This document shows, piece by piece, positions 17,965-27,264 of a DNA stretch of 35,238 nt. The notes under the pieces are model-generated. The model had not been told where the DNA came from, did not search any database, and was given only the letters and a program-made list of their open reading frames with translations. How positions within the stretch are numbered: the first letter of the stretch is position 1; the number at the start of each line of letters is the position of its first letter. Made by a program: the position numbers and the translations under genes. Source of the DNA: Thermoguttaceae bacterium (GTDB lineage Bacteria > Planctomycetota > Planctomycetia > Pirellulales > Thermoguttaceae); NCBI GenBank assembly GCA_025062105.1, contig JANXAQ010000157.1, forward strand, positions 1 through 35,238, written 5' to 3'.

Positions 17965-19398
17965 ATGTCTGAGCGGAATGATCTTTACGAAAACCCCTTG
18001 ATCAGTCGGTATGCCTCGCCGGAAATGGCCTCTTTGTGGGGCCGGCAGCGTCGGCATGGGTTGTGGCGGAGACTATGGCTTTGGCTGGCCGAGGCCCAGG
18101 CCGAATTGGGCCTGCCCATCACCGAGGAACAACTTCAGGAACTTCGGTCCCACCTGGATGATATTGACTTTGAGGCTGCAGCCCAGTACGAACGGCGTCT
18201 CCGGCACGATGTAATGGCGCATATCCGCACACTGGCTGACCAATGCCCCAAAGCCGCTCCGATCATTCATCTGGGCGCCACCAGTTGCTATGTAACCGAC
18301 AATACGGATCTGCTGCTGATGCGGGAGGCGCTGCAATTAGTGGCAAGGCGGTTGGCGGTGGTGATCGATCGGCTTGGCAGATTCGCTGTCCAGTATCGGG
18401 ACCTGGCCTGTTTGGCCTTTACGCATTTTCAGCCCGCCCAGCCTACGACGGTCGGGAAACGGGCTTGCTTGTGGGCCTACGATTTTCTATTGGATCTAGC
18501 CGAGGTGGAACATCGCCTTGCTGAGCTGAAGGCTCTGGGGGTCAAGGGGACCACCGGCACCCAAGCCAGCTTCCTGACCCTTTTCGACGGCGATCACCAA
18601 AAGGTCCGGCAACTGGAACAGCGAGTCTGCCAAAAGATGGGGTTTTCGGAGGCGTATGCCGTTACCGGCCAAACCTATCCCCGGAAAGTAGATTTTCAAG
18701 TCTTGGCCGTCTTGTCCGGCATTGCTCAAAGCGCCCATAAAATGGCCACTGACATCCGCCTGTTGGCTCACCGAAAAGAGATCGAAGAGCCGTTTGAAAA
18801 GGAGCAGGTAGGTTCGTCGGCCATGGCCTATAAGCGAAATCCGATGCGTTGTGAACGAATCTGTTCGCTGGCTCGGTTCGTGATGAGCCTGGAAACCAGC
18901 CCGGCAGTTACCCACAGCATCCAGTGGCTGGAACGGACCTTAGACGATAGCGCCAACCGGCGGCTGGTAATTCCGGAAGCGTTTTTGGCCGTCGATGCCC
19001 TGCTGATTCTCTGTCAGAATGTTACCGAAGGCTTGGTGGTCTATCCGGAGGTGATCCGTCGGCATTTGGATGAGGAACTTCCGTTCATGGCTACAGAGAA
19101 TATTCTTATGGCTGCTGTGGCTGCCGGAGGTAACCGCCAGGAACTCCATGAGCGGATCCGGCAACATAGTCAGGCCGCCGCCCTGGAGGTCAAACAGCAC
19201 GGTCGGCCGAACGATCTATTGGCCCGGTTGGCTGCCGACCCGGCTTTCGCCGGCCTAGATTTGCAGAAGCTGGTGGATCCGGCGGCTTTTGTGGGCCGGG
19301 CACCGCAGCAAGTGGATGAATTCTTAGCCGAATTGGTCGAACCGATCCGCCGCCGGTACGCTGAGGCCCTCGGACTTCAAGCCGAAGTCCATGTGTAA
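17965..19398 (+). CDS. purB: adenylosuccinate lyase, eukaryote-like form
   Basis: PurB cleaves SAICAR to AICAR and adenylosuccinate to AMP, both releasing fumarate, in purine synthesis. The 477-residue protein belongs to the fumarase/aspartase superfamily: His81 in RLRHDVMAH, Thr106-Ser107 in [15 protein letters not shown], His154 in [15 protein letters not shown], and the signature loop [16 protein letters not shown] with the catalytic serine at 284/285. Many segments ([48 protein letters not shown]) read like human ADSL from memory, far more than like B. subtilis or E. coli PurB. The signature has Ala where SSAMPYKRNP is usual. ATG 17965 has AAAGG 7 nt upstream. Stands alone, with no other pur gene nearby. 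Confidence 0.95.
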   Translation: MSERNDLYENPLISRYASPEMASLWGRQRRHGLWRRLWLWLAEAQAELGLPITEEQLQELRSHLDDIDFEAAAQYERRLRHDVMAHIRTLADQCPKAAPIIHLGATSCYVTDNTDLLLMREALQLVARRLAVVIDRLGRFAVQYRDLACLAFTHFQPAQPTTVGKRACLWAYDFLLDLAEVEHRLAELKALGVKGTTGTQASFLTLFDGDHQKVRQLEQRVCQKMGFSEAYAVTGQTYPRKVDFQVLAVLSGIAQSAHKMATDIRLLAHRKEIEEPFEKEQVGSSAMAYKRNPMRCERICSLARFVMSLETSPAVTHSIQWLERTLDDSANRRLVIPEAFLAVDALLILCQNVTEGLVVYPEVIRRHLDEELPFMATENILMAAVAAGGNRQELHERIRQHSQAAALEVKQHGRPNDLLARLAADPAFAGLDLQKLVDPAAFVGRAPQQVDEFLAELVEPIRRRYAEALGLQAEVHV

Positions 19399-19553
19399 TC
19401 GCCAAATCCTCTCGAACAAAGATGGACTTGCGCTAGGTGGCCATGTTGATCCTATTGCCGATCAAAGGCCTAACTTACCTTAATCGGAAAAAAACTCACT
19501 CCCATGGCTCTTATAGATGTGAAAACTTTTCTCCACACCCATTTGGATTCTGA

Positions 19554-19719
19554 TGTTGACGTTTGCCATTTTTTCTATCCGCTCTGTCTCCAGCAGTTAC
19601 GAAGCGTCTTTCTTTTGTGCCCAAAATTCCTAAGTCCAAAGTTATTTCTAAGTCTAATAGTTACAGAGAGTTAGAACTTTCCCCCTTCAGCAGAAAACCT
19701 ACCAAGGCCAATGTCAAGC
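19554..19719 (+). repeat. R1 inverted-repeat element, copy 6 (degenerate)
   Basis: Starts TGTTGACGTTTGCCATTTTT and ends CAAGGCCAATGTCAAGC. The core keeps CAGCAGTTACGAAGCG, CTAAGTCTAATAGTTACAG and GAGTTAGAAC. A short internal duplication of CTAAGTC makes it 166 bp. Ends have decayed, so this is an old copy. Confidence 0.65.
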
Positions 19720-19860
19720 GAGAGGCTGTTCTGAAATGCGTGAACCTGCTTGCAAGCAGAGTACTGCCCTGGAACCTGCAAAATCCTAACCTATTTTACC
19801 GAGTTTTCCCACACGGACCGATCCGCAAGAAAAATCTGGCGGAAAACGTTTAAATCTGAA

Positions 19861-20048
19861 GGAACCTCTGCATAATTCAAGGAGGATATTTTTATACCAT
19901 TTTGGATGTCCTTCCTCTAACACAACATATAGAGCTGCAGCATTGCTGACACCCAATAGATAGTAGGTGTTCGGATAGAAGAACCGAACGGCTATAGAAT
20001 CAAAAGTCCATAAAGTTCACTACATGTTCAGGATTTTGCAGAGGTTCC
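19861..20048 (+). mobile_element. R2 MITE-like element, copy 1 (188 bp)
   Basis: Ends GGAACCTCTGCA and TGCAGAGGTTCC are exact 12-bp inverted repeats. The 4 bp on each side are TGAA (19857-19860) and TGAA (20049-20052), a clear target duplication. Same length as copies 2 and 3, and about 92% identical to copy 3 by eye. No start codon or retained coding signal. Confidence 0.88.
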
Positions 20049-20925
20049 TGAATTAGGTCAGCCTCTGATAACAAATTCTCAAGAAACAGCCGGTTTCCCA
20101 ACTCGGCCACACTGTAAATCAAGGTGATTTACGTTAGCTCCAGAAACTACTCTTCTGTAGCTGAGAAACTGTTCCCCTTTGTGCCCAAGACCGCTCTTCT
20201 GGCTCTAAAGATGCCCAGAAACAATCTCTTTTTCTGTGTGCCAGGAACTATTCCTACTTCCTAGAAGGCTTTTCGCAAGCTATTTTCTGAGGCCTGCGAT
20301 TTAAGTGGGCTAGGCAATCCGCAACAGGCCCAAATGTAGCTCGGTTTATCAGGCACTTCTGAATTCTCTTCTCCCAGATGGAGCTGCGAATAATACCGAG
20401 AAATCTCAGTTTGAGTGATGATTGGGAGGCAGCAGTTGCTCTGACTTTGCAACTGTCTAGCGTTTCTCTCTACTACTTTTGAGAGATATCTTTTCGCTGA
20501 GGGAAATTCTCCCAGTTGAGTCCTGACGATGGCCCCTATCCAGGTGAAGGAAGATGGCTAGGGGCTACGGACGAGTCGTTACGAAAGATGTTTTCGCTAC
20601 CTGGAATTGTTTACTGGACACTTTGGAAATGAGACAGCGGAAGAAATGCCCAATTTTTAGGCATATACCATTTTAAGGGGGGAATTAACCACCTGTAGTC
20701 ATTTTGATTTGTATTTGGGGATGCCCATAAAATCGGCAATTCTTTGCTTTGTTGCTTCATTTGAAGGCAAAAAGAAACTGAGTCCTAACCTCTTATCGTG
20801 CTTGCACTTACAGCAATGCTAGCATCCTTCCTTACAATTCCACCGAGCAGGCCACCCAGACCTGCCTCCCCAAACGGTTAAGGAAGGTCGCATCTGAGAG
20901 GACTTTTTTGGAAAGGACCACTCTA

Positions 20926-21378
20926 ATGACGAACCTTGGTTTGTCCACGGCTGCTGTCGCTTCCCCAGATTTACGAGAGATTTATCGAATTGCTTTTGAG
21001 AAATTCAATCAAGCCACCAATTGGGTGGAGTTTTACCGGGAAATCTTTGGGGTTCGGGGATTACTCCGGCAGGCTTTCCCATTGCCCCACCAATATCAGC
21101 AGTTCCAACAAACGCCCGAATATGTAGAAATCCAAAGGATGTTAGCCAAACTTCGACAACGTAGCGCACCAATCCGAGATGAGGAAACTAAAGTGATTAC
21201 TATCCGCATTCCTCGAAGCCTCTACGAAGCCCTCCACGAAGAGGCCCACCAACATAGGACCAGCCTCAACAAATATTGCATCTCTAAACTAGTACAACTG
21301 CTGGACAGCCGGATCTTTTCCGAATCGGAACCCTCTTCTGCCACTCCAGTTTCGGTCCAAGGACCTGGAACCGAATAG
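20926..21378 (+). CDS. orphan ribbon-helix-helix (HicB-like) protein
   Basis: 150 residues, with two parts. The N-terminal half (about 15-75) holds conserved-looking aromatic motifs (FEKFNQATNWVEFYREIFG, EYVEIQRMLAKLRQ); the C-terminal part (about 86-126) is a ribbon-helix-helix DNA-binding unit: beta strand KVITIRIP followed by SLYEALHEEAHQHRTSLNKYCISKLVQ. This arrangement recalls a family seen widely in planctomycetes and sometimes labelled HicB-family antitoxin. I see no toxin gene on either side, so a toxin-antitoxin role is not supported; a DNA-binding regulator is as likely. I chose ATG 20926 (AAAGGA 8 nt upstream) over a TTG at 20908. Sits alone in a repeat-rich region. Confidence 0.8.
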   Translation: MTNLGLSTAAVASPDLREIYRIAFEKFNQATNWVEFYREIFGVRGLLRQAFPLPHQYQQFQQTPEYVEIQRMLAKLRQRSAPIRDEETKVITIRIPRSLYEALHEEAHQHRTSLNKYCISKLVQLLDSRIFSESEPSSATPVSVQGPGTE

Positions 21379-21511
21379 GCGTTTGCTTCTTTCCGTCATA
21401 CTCTATTCTGGCAGAACTTTTACCAAATTTTCCCCCTGCTTTTGCCTCTACAATGAACTTCTCCTTTATTCACAAGATTTCCTAAGCTGAATAGCTACCT
21501 ACAAGGACTAA

Positions 21512-21664
21512 CAGACTGTCCTGAAATTGGGATTTTGGTGGTTTCTGATAGGTTTTGGCCAACCGGCTCCTACCCTCGCCTTAAAACCAGGGATTTTGTG
21601 AATTCTGGAGCATTTAGGAAGGAAACCGCCTTTGATCATAGAAAATGCTTTTTCGGACAGCCTC
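21512..21664 (+). repeat. R3-like element with R3 ends but a different core
   Basis: 153 bp, bounded by TAA on both sides. Ends CAGACTGTCCTGAAA and TTTTTCGGACAGCCTC match the R3 termini, and the right end meets R1 copy 7 through TAA exactly as R3 does elsewhere. The interior shows no obvious similarity to other R3 copies, so it may be a separate element using the same ends. Confidence 0.5.
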
Positions 21665-21667
21665 TAA

Positions 21668-21816
21668 GCTCGACTTTTGCCATTGTAGGCCTTCTCCCGG
21701 AAGGGGAAAACTCTAAGTCCTTGTAACTATTGGACTTTGGAAATTGGGTGAGCAAAGGAAGTCTCGTCGTAACTACTGAAAACAAAAGGACTTAGGAAAA
21801 ATGGCAAAAGTCGAGC
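21668..21816 (-). repeat. R1 inverted-repeat element, copy 7
   Basis: A near-ideal copy: GCTCGACTTTTGCCATTGT to AAAAATGGCAAAAGTCGAGC with TAA on both sides. The second internal hairpin reads AAGTCC/GGACTT where most copies have AACTCC/GGAGTT, a paired change that keeps base pairing. It lies 264 bp upstream of the HD nuclease gene. Confidence 0.9.
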
Positions 21817-22080
21817 TAAGAGCTTTCTTATTCCAGGGGGAAGCTCCAAAAGGGTAAAGGTCCAGGGAGGGGCCTCTTTAGGGGTGGGCTATTTGTTTGA
21901 GTATGTAGCCTACGCTTTCTGAGAAACCACTGGCTCTAAATCATGGGAGGGGCGACCATTCGGAGCACTGTTTTGGTAGGCGATCCTCTGGAGAAAGGCT
22001 TTTGGCTATAATAATTGCGATGTTTTTCCTGTTGGTGGGCTTACTCCCCCGGTTGCCCTGGTGGAGGAGGGGCTATAGCT

Positions 22081-23100
22081 GTGCAGCCGCCGCCGGTCAA
22101 GAAGCTAGCTGAGATGCAGCCTGGCCAAGAGGCCGACCTCTTTGTGCTGATGACCACCAAAGAACAACACCAGACCCGAGAGGGAAAACCGTATTACAAG
22201 GTAGGGTTTCGAGATGCTTCTCGCGAGATAGTGTTTCCTATCTGGGCGGATTCCCCTTGGGCTGAGGTTTGCCGGACCAGTTGGACTCCGGGCCAACACT
22301 ACAAAATTCGAGCTGTGTATCGAGAAACTCCCTTTGGCCCTCAGTTGGACATCCGGAAAATCCGGCCGGTGGTCGAAGCGGATCGCCAGCAGGGATTTGA
22401 TCCGCTTATGTGTCTGCCCCGGAGCCGCCAGGAGCCTCGGGCCATGTGGGAGGAGTTAAATGAGCTGGTGCAAGAGGCCATTACCGATTCGGCATTAAAA
22501 GCATTCATCCAAAAAATTCTACACGAGTATAGAGAACAAATGTTAGTTATTCCGGCGGCCAAATGGCACCATCATGCTTACCTAGGCGGTTGGTTAGAGC
22601 ACACGTTGCAAGTCACCCGACACTGTCGGTATTTAGCCCAACAGTACCGCAGTGCTTATCCTGACCTCCAGCCGCCGGTGGATGTGAGCCTGACGGTGGC
22701 CGGTGCGATCCTGCATGATTTGGGAAAGCTCCGGGAAATCCAGCTTACACCGACTGGCATCCACTACACACCGGAAGGCGAGCTGGTGGGCCATGTGCTT
22801 TTAGGCCGAGATATGCTTCGGGAGGCGGCGGCTGAGTGCCCATTACCAGAAGAAACCCTTCTGAGATTGGAACATATTATCATATCTCATCAGCGGGAAC
22901 CTGATTGGGGGGCCCCTAAACCGCCTATGACTCCTGAAGCCTTTCTGGTTCATTACGCCGACGACCTGGACGCCAAATTCCAGATGGTCTATACGGCGCT
23001 GATGGAGGAACCGGCAACCGGCCCCTTCACCACAGCCCGGAACGTCCTGGGGCAGAAACTATTCCGCGGTCTTCCACCAGAACAGCCCCCGCCTGCCTAG
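22081..23100 (+). CDS. YhaM-like OB-fold/HD-domain 3'-5' exoribonuclease
   Basis: A 339-residue two-domain protein. Residues 8-97 form an OB-fold (LAEMQPGQEADLFVLMTTKE, GKPYYKVGFRD, YKIRAVYRETPFGPQLDIRKI), and 125-305 form an HD phosphohydrolase domain with His174 in GGWLEHTLQV, the His212-Asp213 pair in AGAILHDLGKL, His238 in GELVGHVLLG, His265 and His270, and Asp294-Asp295. This is the layout of Bacillus YhaM/Cbf1, a metal-dependent RNase that trims RNA 3' ends. The start GTG 22081 follows GGAGGAGG at about 10 nt; a TTG at 22015 would add a Cys/Gly/Trp-rich piece unlike the family. The C-terminus is Pro-rich. Monocistronic by context. Confidence 0.88.
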   Translation: MQPPPVKKLAEMQPGQEADLFVLMTTKEQHQTREGKPYYKVGFRDASREIVFPIWADSPWAEVCRTSWTPGQHYKIRAVYRETPFGPQLDIRKIRPVVEADRQQGFDPLMCLPRSRQEPRAMWEELNELVQEAITDSALKAFIQKILHEYREQMLVIPAAKWHHHAYLGGWLEHTLQVTRHCRYLAQQYRSAYPDLQPPVDVSLTVAGAILHDLGKLREIQLTPTGIHYTPEGELVGHVLLGRDMLREAAAECPLPEETLLRLEHIIISHQREPDWGAPKPPMTPEAFLVHYADDLDAKFQMVYTALMEEPATGPFTTARNVLGQKLFRGLPPEQPPPA

Positions 23101-23144
23101 CCGCCTACCAACACCTCCGCCGAAGGAAGCAGAGGTTCATTTGG

Positions 23145-23334
23145 GGAACCTCTGGAAAGAAATGAACATATAATTATATTCGTGAACTTTTTTCCCTTTT
23201 CTGGCCTGTACGGTTTCTTACCGAACACCTCCTATCTGTTGGCTGCGACCAATGTTAGCAGTCCTAGAGATTCGTTTAGAAGAGAGTAAGGCAAAATGGT
23301 ATAAGAATATCTTCCTTACATTATGCAGAGATCC
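23145..23334 (-). mobile_element. R2 MITE-like element, copy 4 (diverged, inverted)
   Basis: Read on the minus strand this follows the whole R2 sequence. On plus it begins GGAACCTCTGGAAAG and ends TTATGCAGAGATCC, with TGAACATATA, CGTGAACTTT, TACCGAACACC and AAATGGTATAAGAATATC in register. Around 190 bp, clearly older than the three 188-bp copies and without a visible target duplication. Confidence 0.65.
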
Positions 23335-23512
23335 CCTTTGCTGGGGGCGGTACCTAGCCAGCCTACGCAACCGCAATCCAGGCCGAACTTCTTCTCCAAC
23401 CGGAATACTCTCTGCCGGAAGGGGGATTAGGGCGGCTTTCTCATTCCCCGAAAATTTTACCGAAAATTCACACTTCCCAGCCAAAAGGTTACATTAAGAA
23501 TAGCGGACCTAA

Positions 23513-23660
23513 ACTCGACTTTTGCAATTTTCCCTGACCCTTTTGTTTCCAGTACTTACGACGACACATCCTTTTGTCCACGCAATTTCCTAACTCCAAT
23601 AGTTACAAGCAGGTAAAGCTTTTCCCTTCCGGACAGGGTCCAAAATAGCAAAAGTCGAGA
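23513..23660 (+). repeat. R1 inverted-repeat element, copy 8
   Basis: Begins ACTCGACTTTTGCAATTTT after a TAA and ends AAAATAGCAAAAGTCGAG. The core ACTTACGACGA, CCTTTTGTCCACGCAATTTC and CTAACTCCAATAGTTACAAG is intact; the second arm of the hairpin is damaged. Lies between the convergent HD nuclease and GH57 genes. Confidence 0.85.
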
Positions 23661-23666
23661 GCCTAG

Positions 23667-23770
23667 CAGGCTCTGGTGAAAGGCTTTCCCTGCCTTTTGG
23701 GGAAGTTTTGCCCATCCTGATCGGTTTTGTTCCAGTTTTGGTGGAGTTAGCCTCCGAGGGAGCCAGCCTC
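23667..23770 (+). mobile_element. R4 element, copy 1 (right end eroded)
   Basis: CAGGCTCTGGTGAAAGGC, then GGGGAAGTTTTGCCCATCCT and GATCGGTTTTGTTCCAGTTT and GGTGGAGTTAG, matching R4 copy 2 in reverse complement. The right terminal repeat is lost past about 23750. Just beyond it a 10-bp inverted repeat GAGGGAGCCA (23756-23765) and TGGCTCCCTC (23812-23821) is visible. Confidence 0.65.
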
Positions 23771-23900
23771 GCACAAAATGAGCTTGCCTCGCGTGTTGAG
23801 GACTCACAAAATGGCTCCCTCCTTTGTGGGTAGCGTAAGTCAGTTAGCCACTCTTCGGCATGCCTGGGGTGGGACAACACCAGCTCCCCACCAGGATAAC

Positions 23901-26075
23901 TTACCACGAGGCGGCCAGAGCAGTTTGCGATTCCAAGGGATTTTCGGCTGCTAGCAGGGTATGAATCGACCAAGAGAGGACCACACTCCACCGGCCTTGG
24001 GCGTCGGCTTGAACATGCCAATGCGGGAGGACCACCACCGACTGATGGACCAGTTCAAAGCCAGCCTCCGATTGGCTGACCGTTTCGATCGGGAAGGTCC
24101 AGACATCGGTGGGACGAGAGGCATGGAAGGAAACTTCCAGGCCTCGCCACTGATCAGTCAGGCGTAAGCCATCTACTTGTGCCAAGTCCAATCGGGTGCC
24201 CAAATGGCCTAATCGCTGGCCGTTCAAGGTACTAAAGAATCGGTCCTCGGCGCCGGCGGGCATGGCCGCCCAGTTGAACTCCACAGCAAAATGCAACCGA
24301 GCCTCCGGTGGCAGGTTCTCCAATAAATACGCCACCTCGATGCGATCCGAACCGGCCTCTAAGGTTACACCCTTAATCAGCCGGAATGAAATCGCACCGA
24401 CTCTGCCCTCTCGGATCATTTGCAGTTGAATGCGGCCTGGATTCCGCCGCACTCGGGCGGCATATGGCGCCATCAGGAAATCGCCCAATTCTCGGGCTTG
24501 GCCCGATTCCACCTGAGCTAGCGTTACCTCTGGCTCGTAGAAATGTTCTAGGAGGCTTTTTCGAGGATGGTCGTCATATTGCAGCCTGCGATCCAAACCG
24601 GGCTGTTTGAATACGATGCGGTCATGGATGCTGGCCACTTGATCTTGGCGCTGGCTGGCTCCTTGGCGAACTTTTTGATGGTAGGCCTCTGGCCGACGGG
24701 CTAAAGTGGCCAATAGATTTACTCTGGCTTTTCGAACATCCAATTCGTAAAGCATCCCGCCCTGAGCAGGGGCAAACCATAAAGCGAACTTGTCGTTGGC
24801 CAAGCAAACTTCGGGGCGCCCGTCGAAGTTGTAATCGTCGTGGCTATCTTGGACCCAAGTGGTTGGCCGACCTTCGGCCTGATGGAGCCATTGTTCGGCG
24901 GCAATCAGATGCTCATAAACAGCATTTCGCAGATGCGGTAAATACAAGCCTCCGAAGGCTCCATGCCAATAAGCACAGTTGCACTGGGCCCGATACAGTT
25001 CTTGTTGGGCCTGATGAAGAGCCGAACCCCCAAGACCAGAAACCTGCGCTTGCCGAATCTGCTGACTGATGCCTAGCATCCGGGCATACATCTCGTTGGC
25101 TTCCGGATATTTGACTTTAAAGTTTCGCCAATAACCGCCCCGAATAAACTGCCGGATGGTTGGCCAGCGTGGATCTTCATGCATCTGATGAGCTAGCTGT
25201 TCGTATTCTAGTTGCCGATCGGTGGGGAGTGCCCATTCGGTCATCTCCCGGTAGCTTGCTTCCGGAAGATAAATTCGGCCAGCGGGCGGCAGTTGATCTC
25301 GGGCTTCGGCCAGGGTCGTCAGTTGCAGCCAGCTCTGATGGGCCAATAAGGTTTCGAAGAATCGCTCTAACCAACGATTTGTATAAACATGTTTATATGT
25401 CTCCGGCCACGTGCCAAACTTCTCCCCATCGTCCCCAAAGGTGACCACCGCATTGGGCGCCCGATCGGCAATCTGCCGTAGATATCGGATCGTCTCCTCC
25501 GGATCAGCAAAGGGAATGGTATAGCGGAGTTTTTCACTTCCTGGAAAGATGGCAAACACCCGACCTTCATCTTCGGTTAGAAAATAGCCGGTCAGTTCTT
25601 CCTCCCGAAGCCCGGCAATCTTGAAATGGAAATCGTCCAGCACCGTGTATTCGATGCCAGCATCCACTAGGTCTCGCGTAAGCGATTGTTCCCAGACACG
25701 TTCGGCCACCCACATGCCTCGCACCGTAGCGCCCAGCCGATGCGAAAGCCATCGGCTGTAGGCACGAATCTGGCCGATCCGATCTTCGGTGGGGATCATC
25801 GTCAGGATCGGTTCATAAAAGGCTCCTCCGAGGATTTCGATCCGGCCTTGGCTCACCAGCTCGCCCACCCGATCCAGATAGTCCGGATGATGTTCCTGGA
25901 GCCACTCAGCTAACGGCCCACTAATGTGCAAACTGATCCGAATGCCAGGGTACCGAGCAAAAACCTCCAAAAATGGCCGGTAACTGTCCTGGTAGGCCTG
26001 CTCAAAGACATGATCAAAATTGCCAACAGGCTGATGATTATGCAAAACCAGGGCTAAACGGATGGTCTGTTGCAT
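23901..26075 (-). CDS. GH57 glycoside hydrolase, 4-alpha-glucanotransferase/alpha-amylase type
   Basis: A 724-residue cytoplasmic enzyme (no signal peptide) acting on alpha-1,4-glucans. The N-terminal (beta/alpha)7 catalytic barrel shows the GH57 motifs in order: HNHQPVGN at 12-19, GGAFYEPIL at 83-91, the nucleophile Glu125 in MWVAERVWE, and the acid/base Asp at 215/216 in TFGDDGEKFG, as in the Thermococcus 4-alpha-glucanotransferase group. A helical DUF1925-like region (about 300-400) and a DUF1926-like beta domain (about 410-700) complete the usual length. Amylase and glucanotransferase activity cannot be separated from sequence. ATG 26075 has only a weak AAGG 4 nt upstream. It is last in the alpha-glucan cluster, 1.2 kb downstream of galT. 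Confidence 0.92.
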   Translation of the reverse strand: MQQTIRLALVLHNHQPVGNFDHVFEQAYQDSYRPFLEVFARYPGIRISLHISGPLAEWLQEHHPDYLDRVGELVSQGRIEILGGAFYEPILTMIPTEDRIGQIRAYSRWLSHRLGATVRGMWVAERVWEQSLTRDLVDAGIEYTVLDDFHFKIAGLREEELTGYFLTEDEGRVFAIFPGSEKLRYTIPFADPEETIRYLRQIADRAPNAVVTFGDDGEKFGTWPETYKHVYTNRWLERFFETLLAHQSWLQLTTLAEARDQLPPAGRIYLPEASYREMTEWALPTDRQLEYEQLAHQMHEDPRWPTIRQFIRGGYWRNFKVKYPEANEMYARMLGISQQIRQAQVSGLGGSALHQAQQELYRAQCNCAYWHGAFGGLYLPHLRNAVYEHLIAAEQWLHQAEGRPTTWVQDSHDDYNFDGRPEVCLANDKFALWFAPAQGGMLYELDVRKARVNLLATLARRPEAYHQKVRQGASQRQDQVASIHDRIVFKQPGLDRRLQYDDHPRKSLLEHFYEPEVTLAQVESGQARELGDFLMAPYAARVRRNPGRIQLQMIREGRVGAISFRLIKGVTLEAGSDRIEVAYLLENLPPEARLHFAVEFNWAAMPAGAEDRFFSTLNGQRLGHLGTRLDLAQVDGLRLTDQWRGLEVSFHASRPTDVWTFPIETVSQSEAGFELVHQSVVVLPHWHVQADAQGRWSVVLSWSIHTLLAAENPLESQTALAASW

Positions 26076-27264
26076 GGCACCTTATCAACAGTAGTGTCAA
26101 CAAAAAGGTAGAGTTCCAATGGCATTTCCAACCTATCCAGTTACCTAAAGCGCCCCTCCTTGAGATATCCCGAGGAGAAGGCTTTAAGTTTATCGGCAAT
26201 TTTCCTCTAGTTTATCTAGTTTCCCTAGTGGGAATGCCTTCTTTCGAACGCACAAATTAGCTAAGCTTGCCCAATTATCCAATTTATCTAATTTGTTTGA
26301 TAGAAAACTTTTATTTTGAAACACTTCCTAATCATTTCCGCCGAAGTAAAAAACCACCCCCGCTTAGGCGGGAAAAGCTCACCAGTTTCCAACAAGTCTA
26401 AAAAGCCATTCCAGCTGCGGACCAAGCAGAGAGTGCAAGCTGCCGACCCCTTCCGAACCAGCAATTTCCGAAAAGGCATTCCAACTGTGGGATATGTCGG
26501 TACTACCCCCTGCCGTCTCAGGAGTCTTTTGGGCGAGGTTTCCTTAGCGGACGGCATTTCCCCTCATTCTAACCCCTCCCAGGGGAAAGCAAGGAAAATC
26601 AGCTCTCCCCTAGGGAAAGAAGAAAAGAAAAAGGTCTCTCCGTAACGCTGCAATCGTGCAAAGCCTACTTTTTCCCTCCAAAGCCATTCCCCAACAAAAC
26701 AGTTCCCCGGAGCCCCCTCAGCTGAGAGAAAGTGGGGAACCGATTCTCCTCCTGTTGGGTGGGCTTTCTGAGCTGGCGCCACTTCCCGCAGACGTCATCC
26801 CAAAGTTCTGAGTAACCCTTGAGCTGAGTGAAGAGCCCCCAATTCCTTTTTGAGTCCGCTTTCCTCCGAGCCTACAGCCAACAATTACCTTGGGCAAGCC
26901 GGCTTCGGGGGCAAAAGCCTACCTGCAGGTGGAGTTCCCTCTCACACAATCCCTTCCTCTCCCTACCCTTGTATCTACCCAGCTTTCTGGAGATGAAAGA
27001 CGAAACAGGTGAAGGTGTTCTGGCTGGCGAATCCCCAACATCTTGTAAAGAAAACCGTTGTAAAGAATACCGGTTATCTCGATACCAATGGATGCCTCCT
27101 GTGAAGGGACGAGGTAATTTCGCCCACCCAGCCTAACCTTCTTCCCATCAAGCCGATAGGTTGCACAATAGCCCACTGCATTCCCCTAAGGTGTTCCCGC
27201 ACTGGATTTACCCTGAAATTTAACTCAGCTCCATCCGTTTGTTCGCTAGAAATGGTTTTCCAAT
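26076..27264. other. 1.2-kb region without recognised genes or repeat copies
   Basis: Between galT and the GH57 gene. I find no R1-R4 copy, RNA gene or convincing frame. A 5-bp hairpin CCCGC-TTAG-GCGGG is at 26359-26372. Short open frames on both strands (for example 26316-26645 and 26828-27136) lack ribosome sites and family resemblance. It may hold decayed elements too old to see by eye. Confidence 0.45.

Larger units (their letters stand above)
19399..20925. other. 1.5-kb gene-poor region with R1 and R2 copies
   Basis: Apart from R1 copy 6 and R2 copy 1 I find no gene here. The stretch 20050-20900 has scattered stops on both strands, a more A/T-rich look than the genes, and no recognisable RNA gene; a 63-codon minus-strand frame at 20261-20452 has no ribosome site or family resemblance. 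Confidence 0.5.

Noticed and set aside
20261..20452. 63-codon minus-strand frame in the purB-RHH gap
   Set aside because: No ribosome binding site, ordinary composition for a chance frame, and no recognisable motif.
20926..21378. HicAB toxin-antitoxin module
   Set aside because: The RHH protein resembles HicB-like antitoxins only in its C-terminal domain, and no small HicA-like toxin frame is found on either side.
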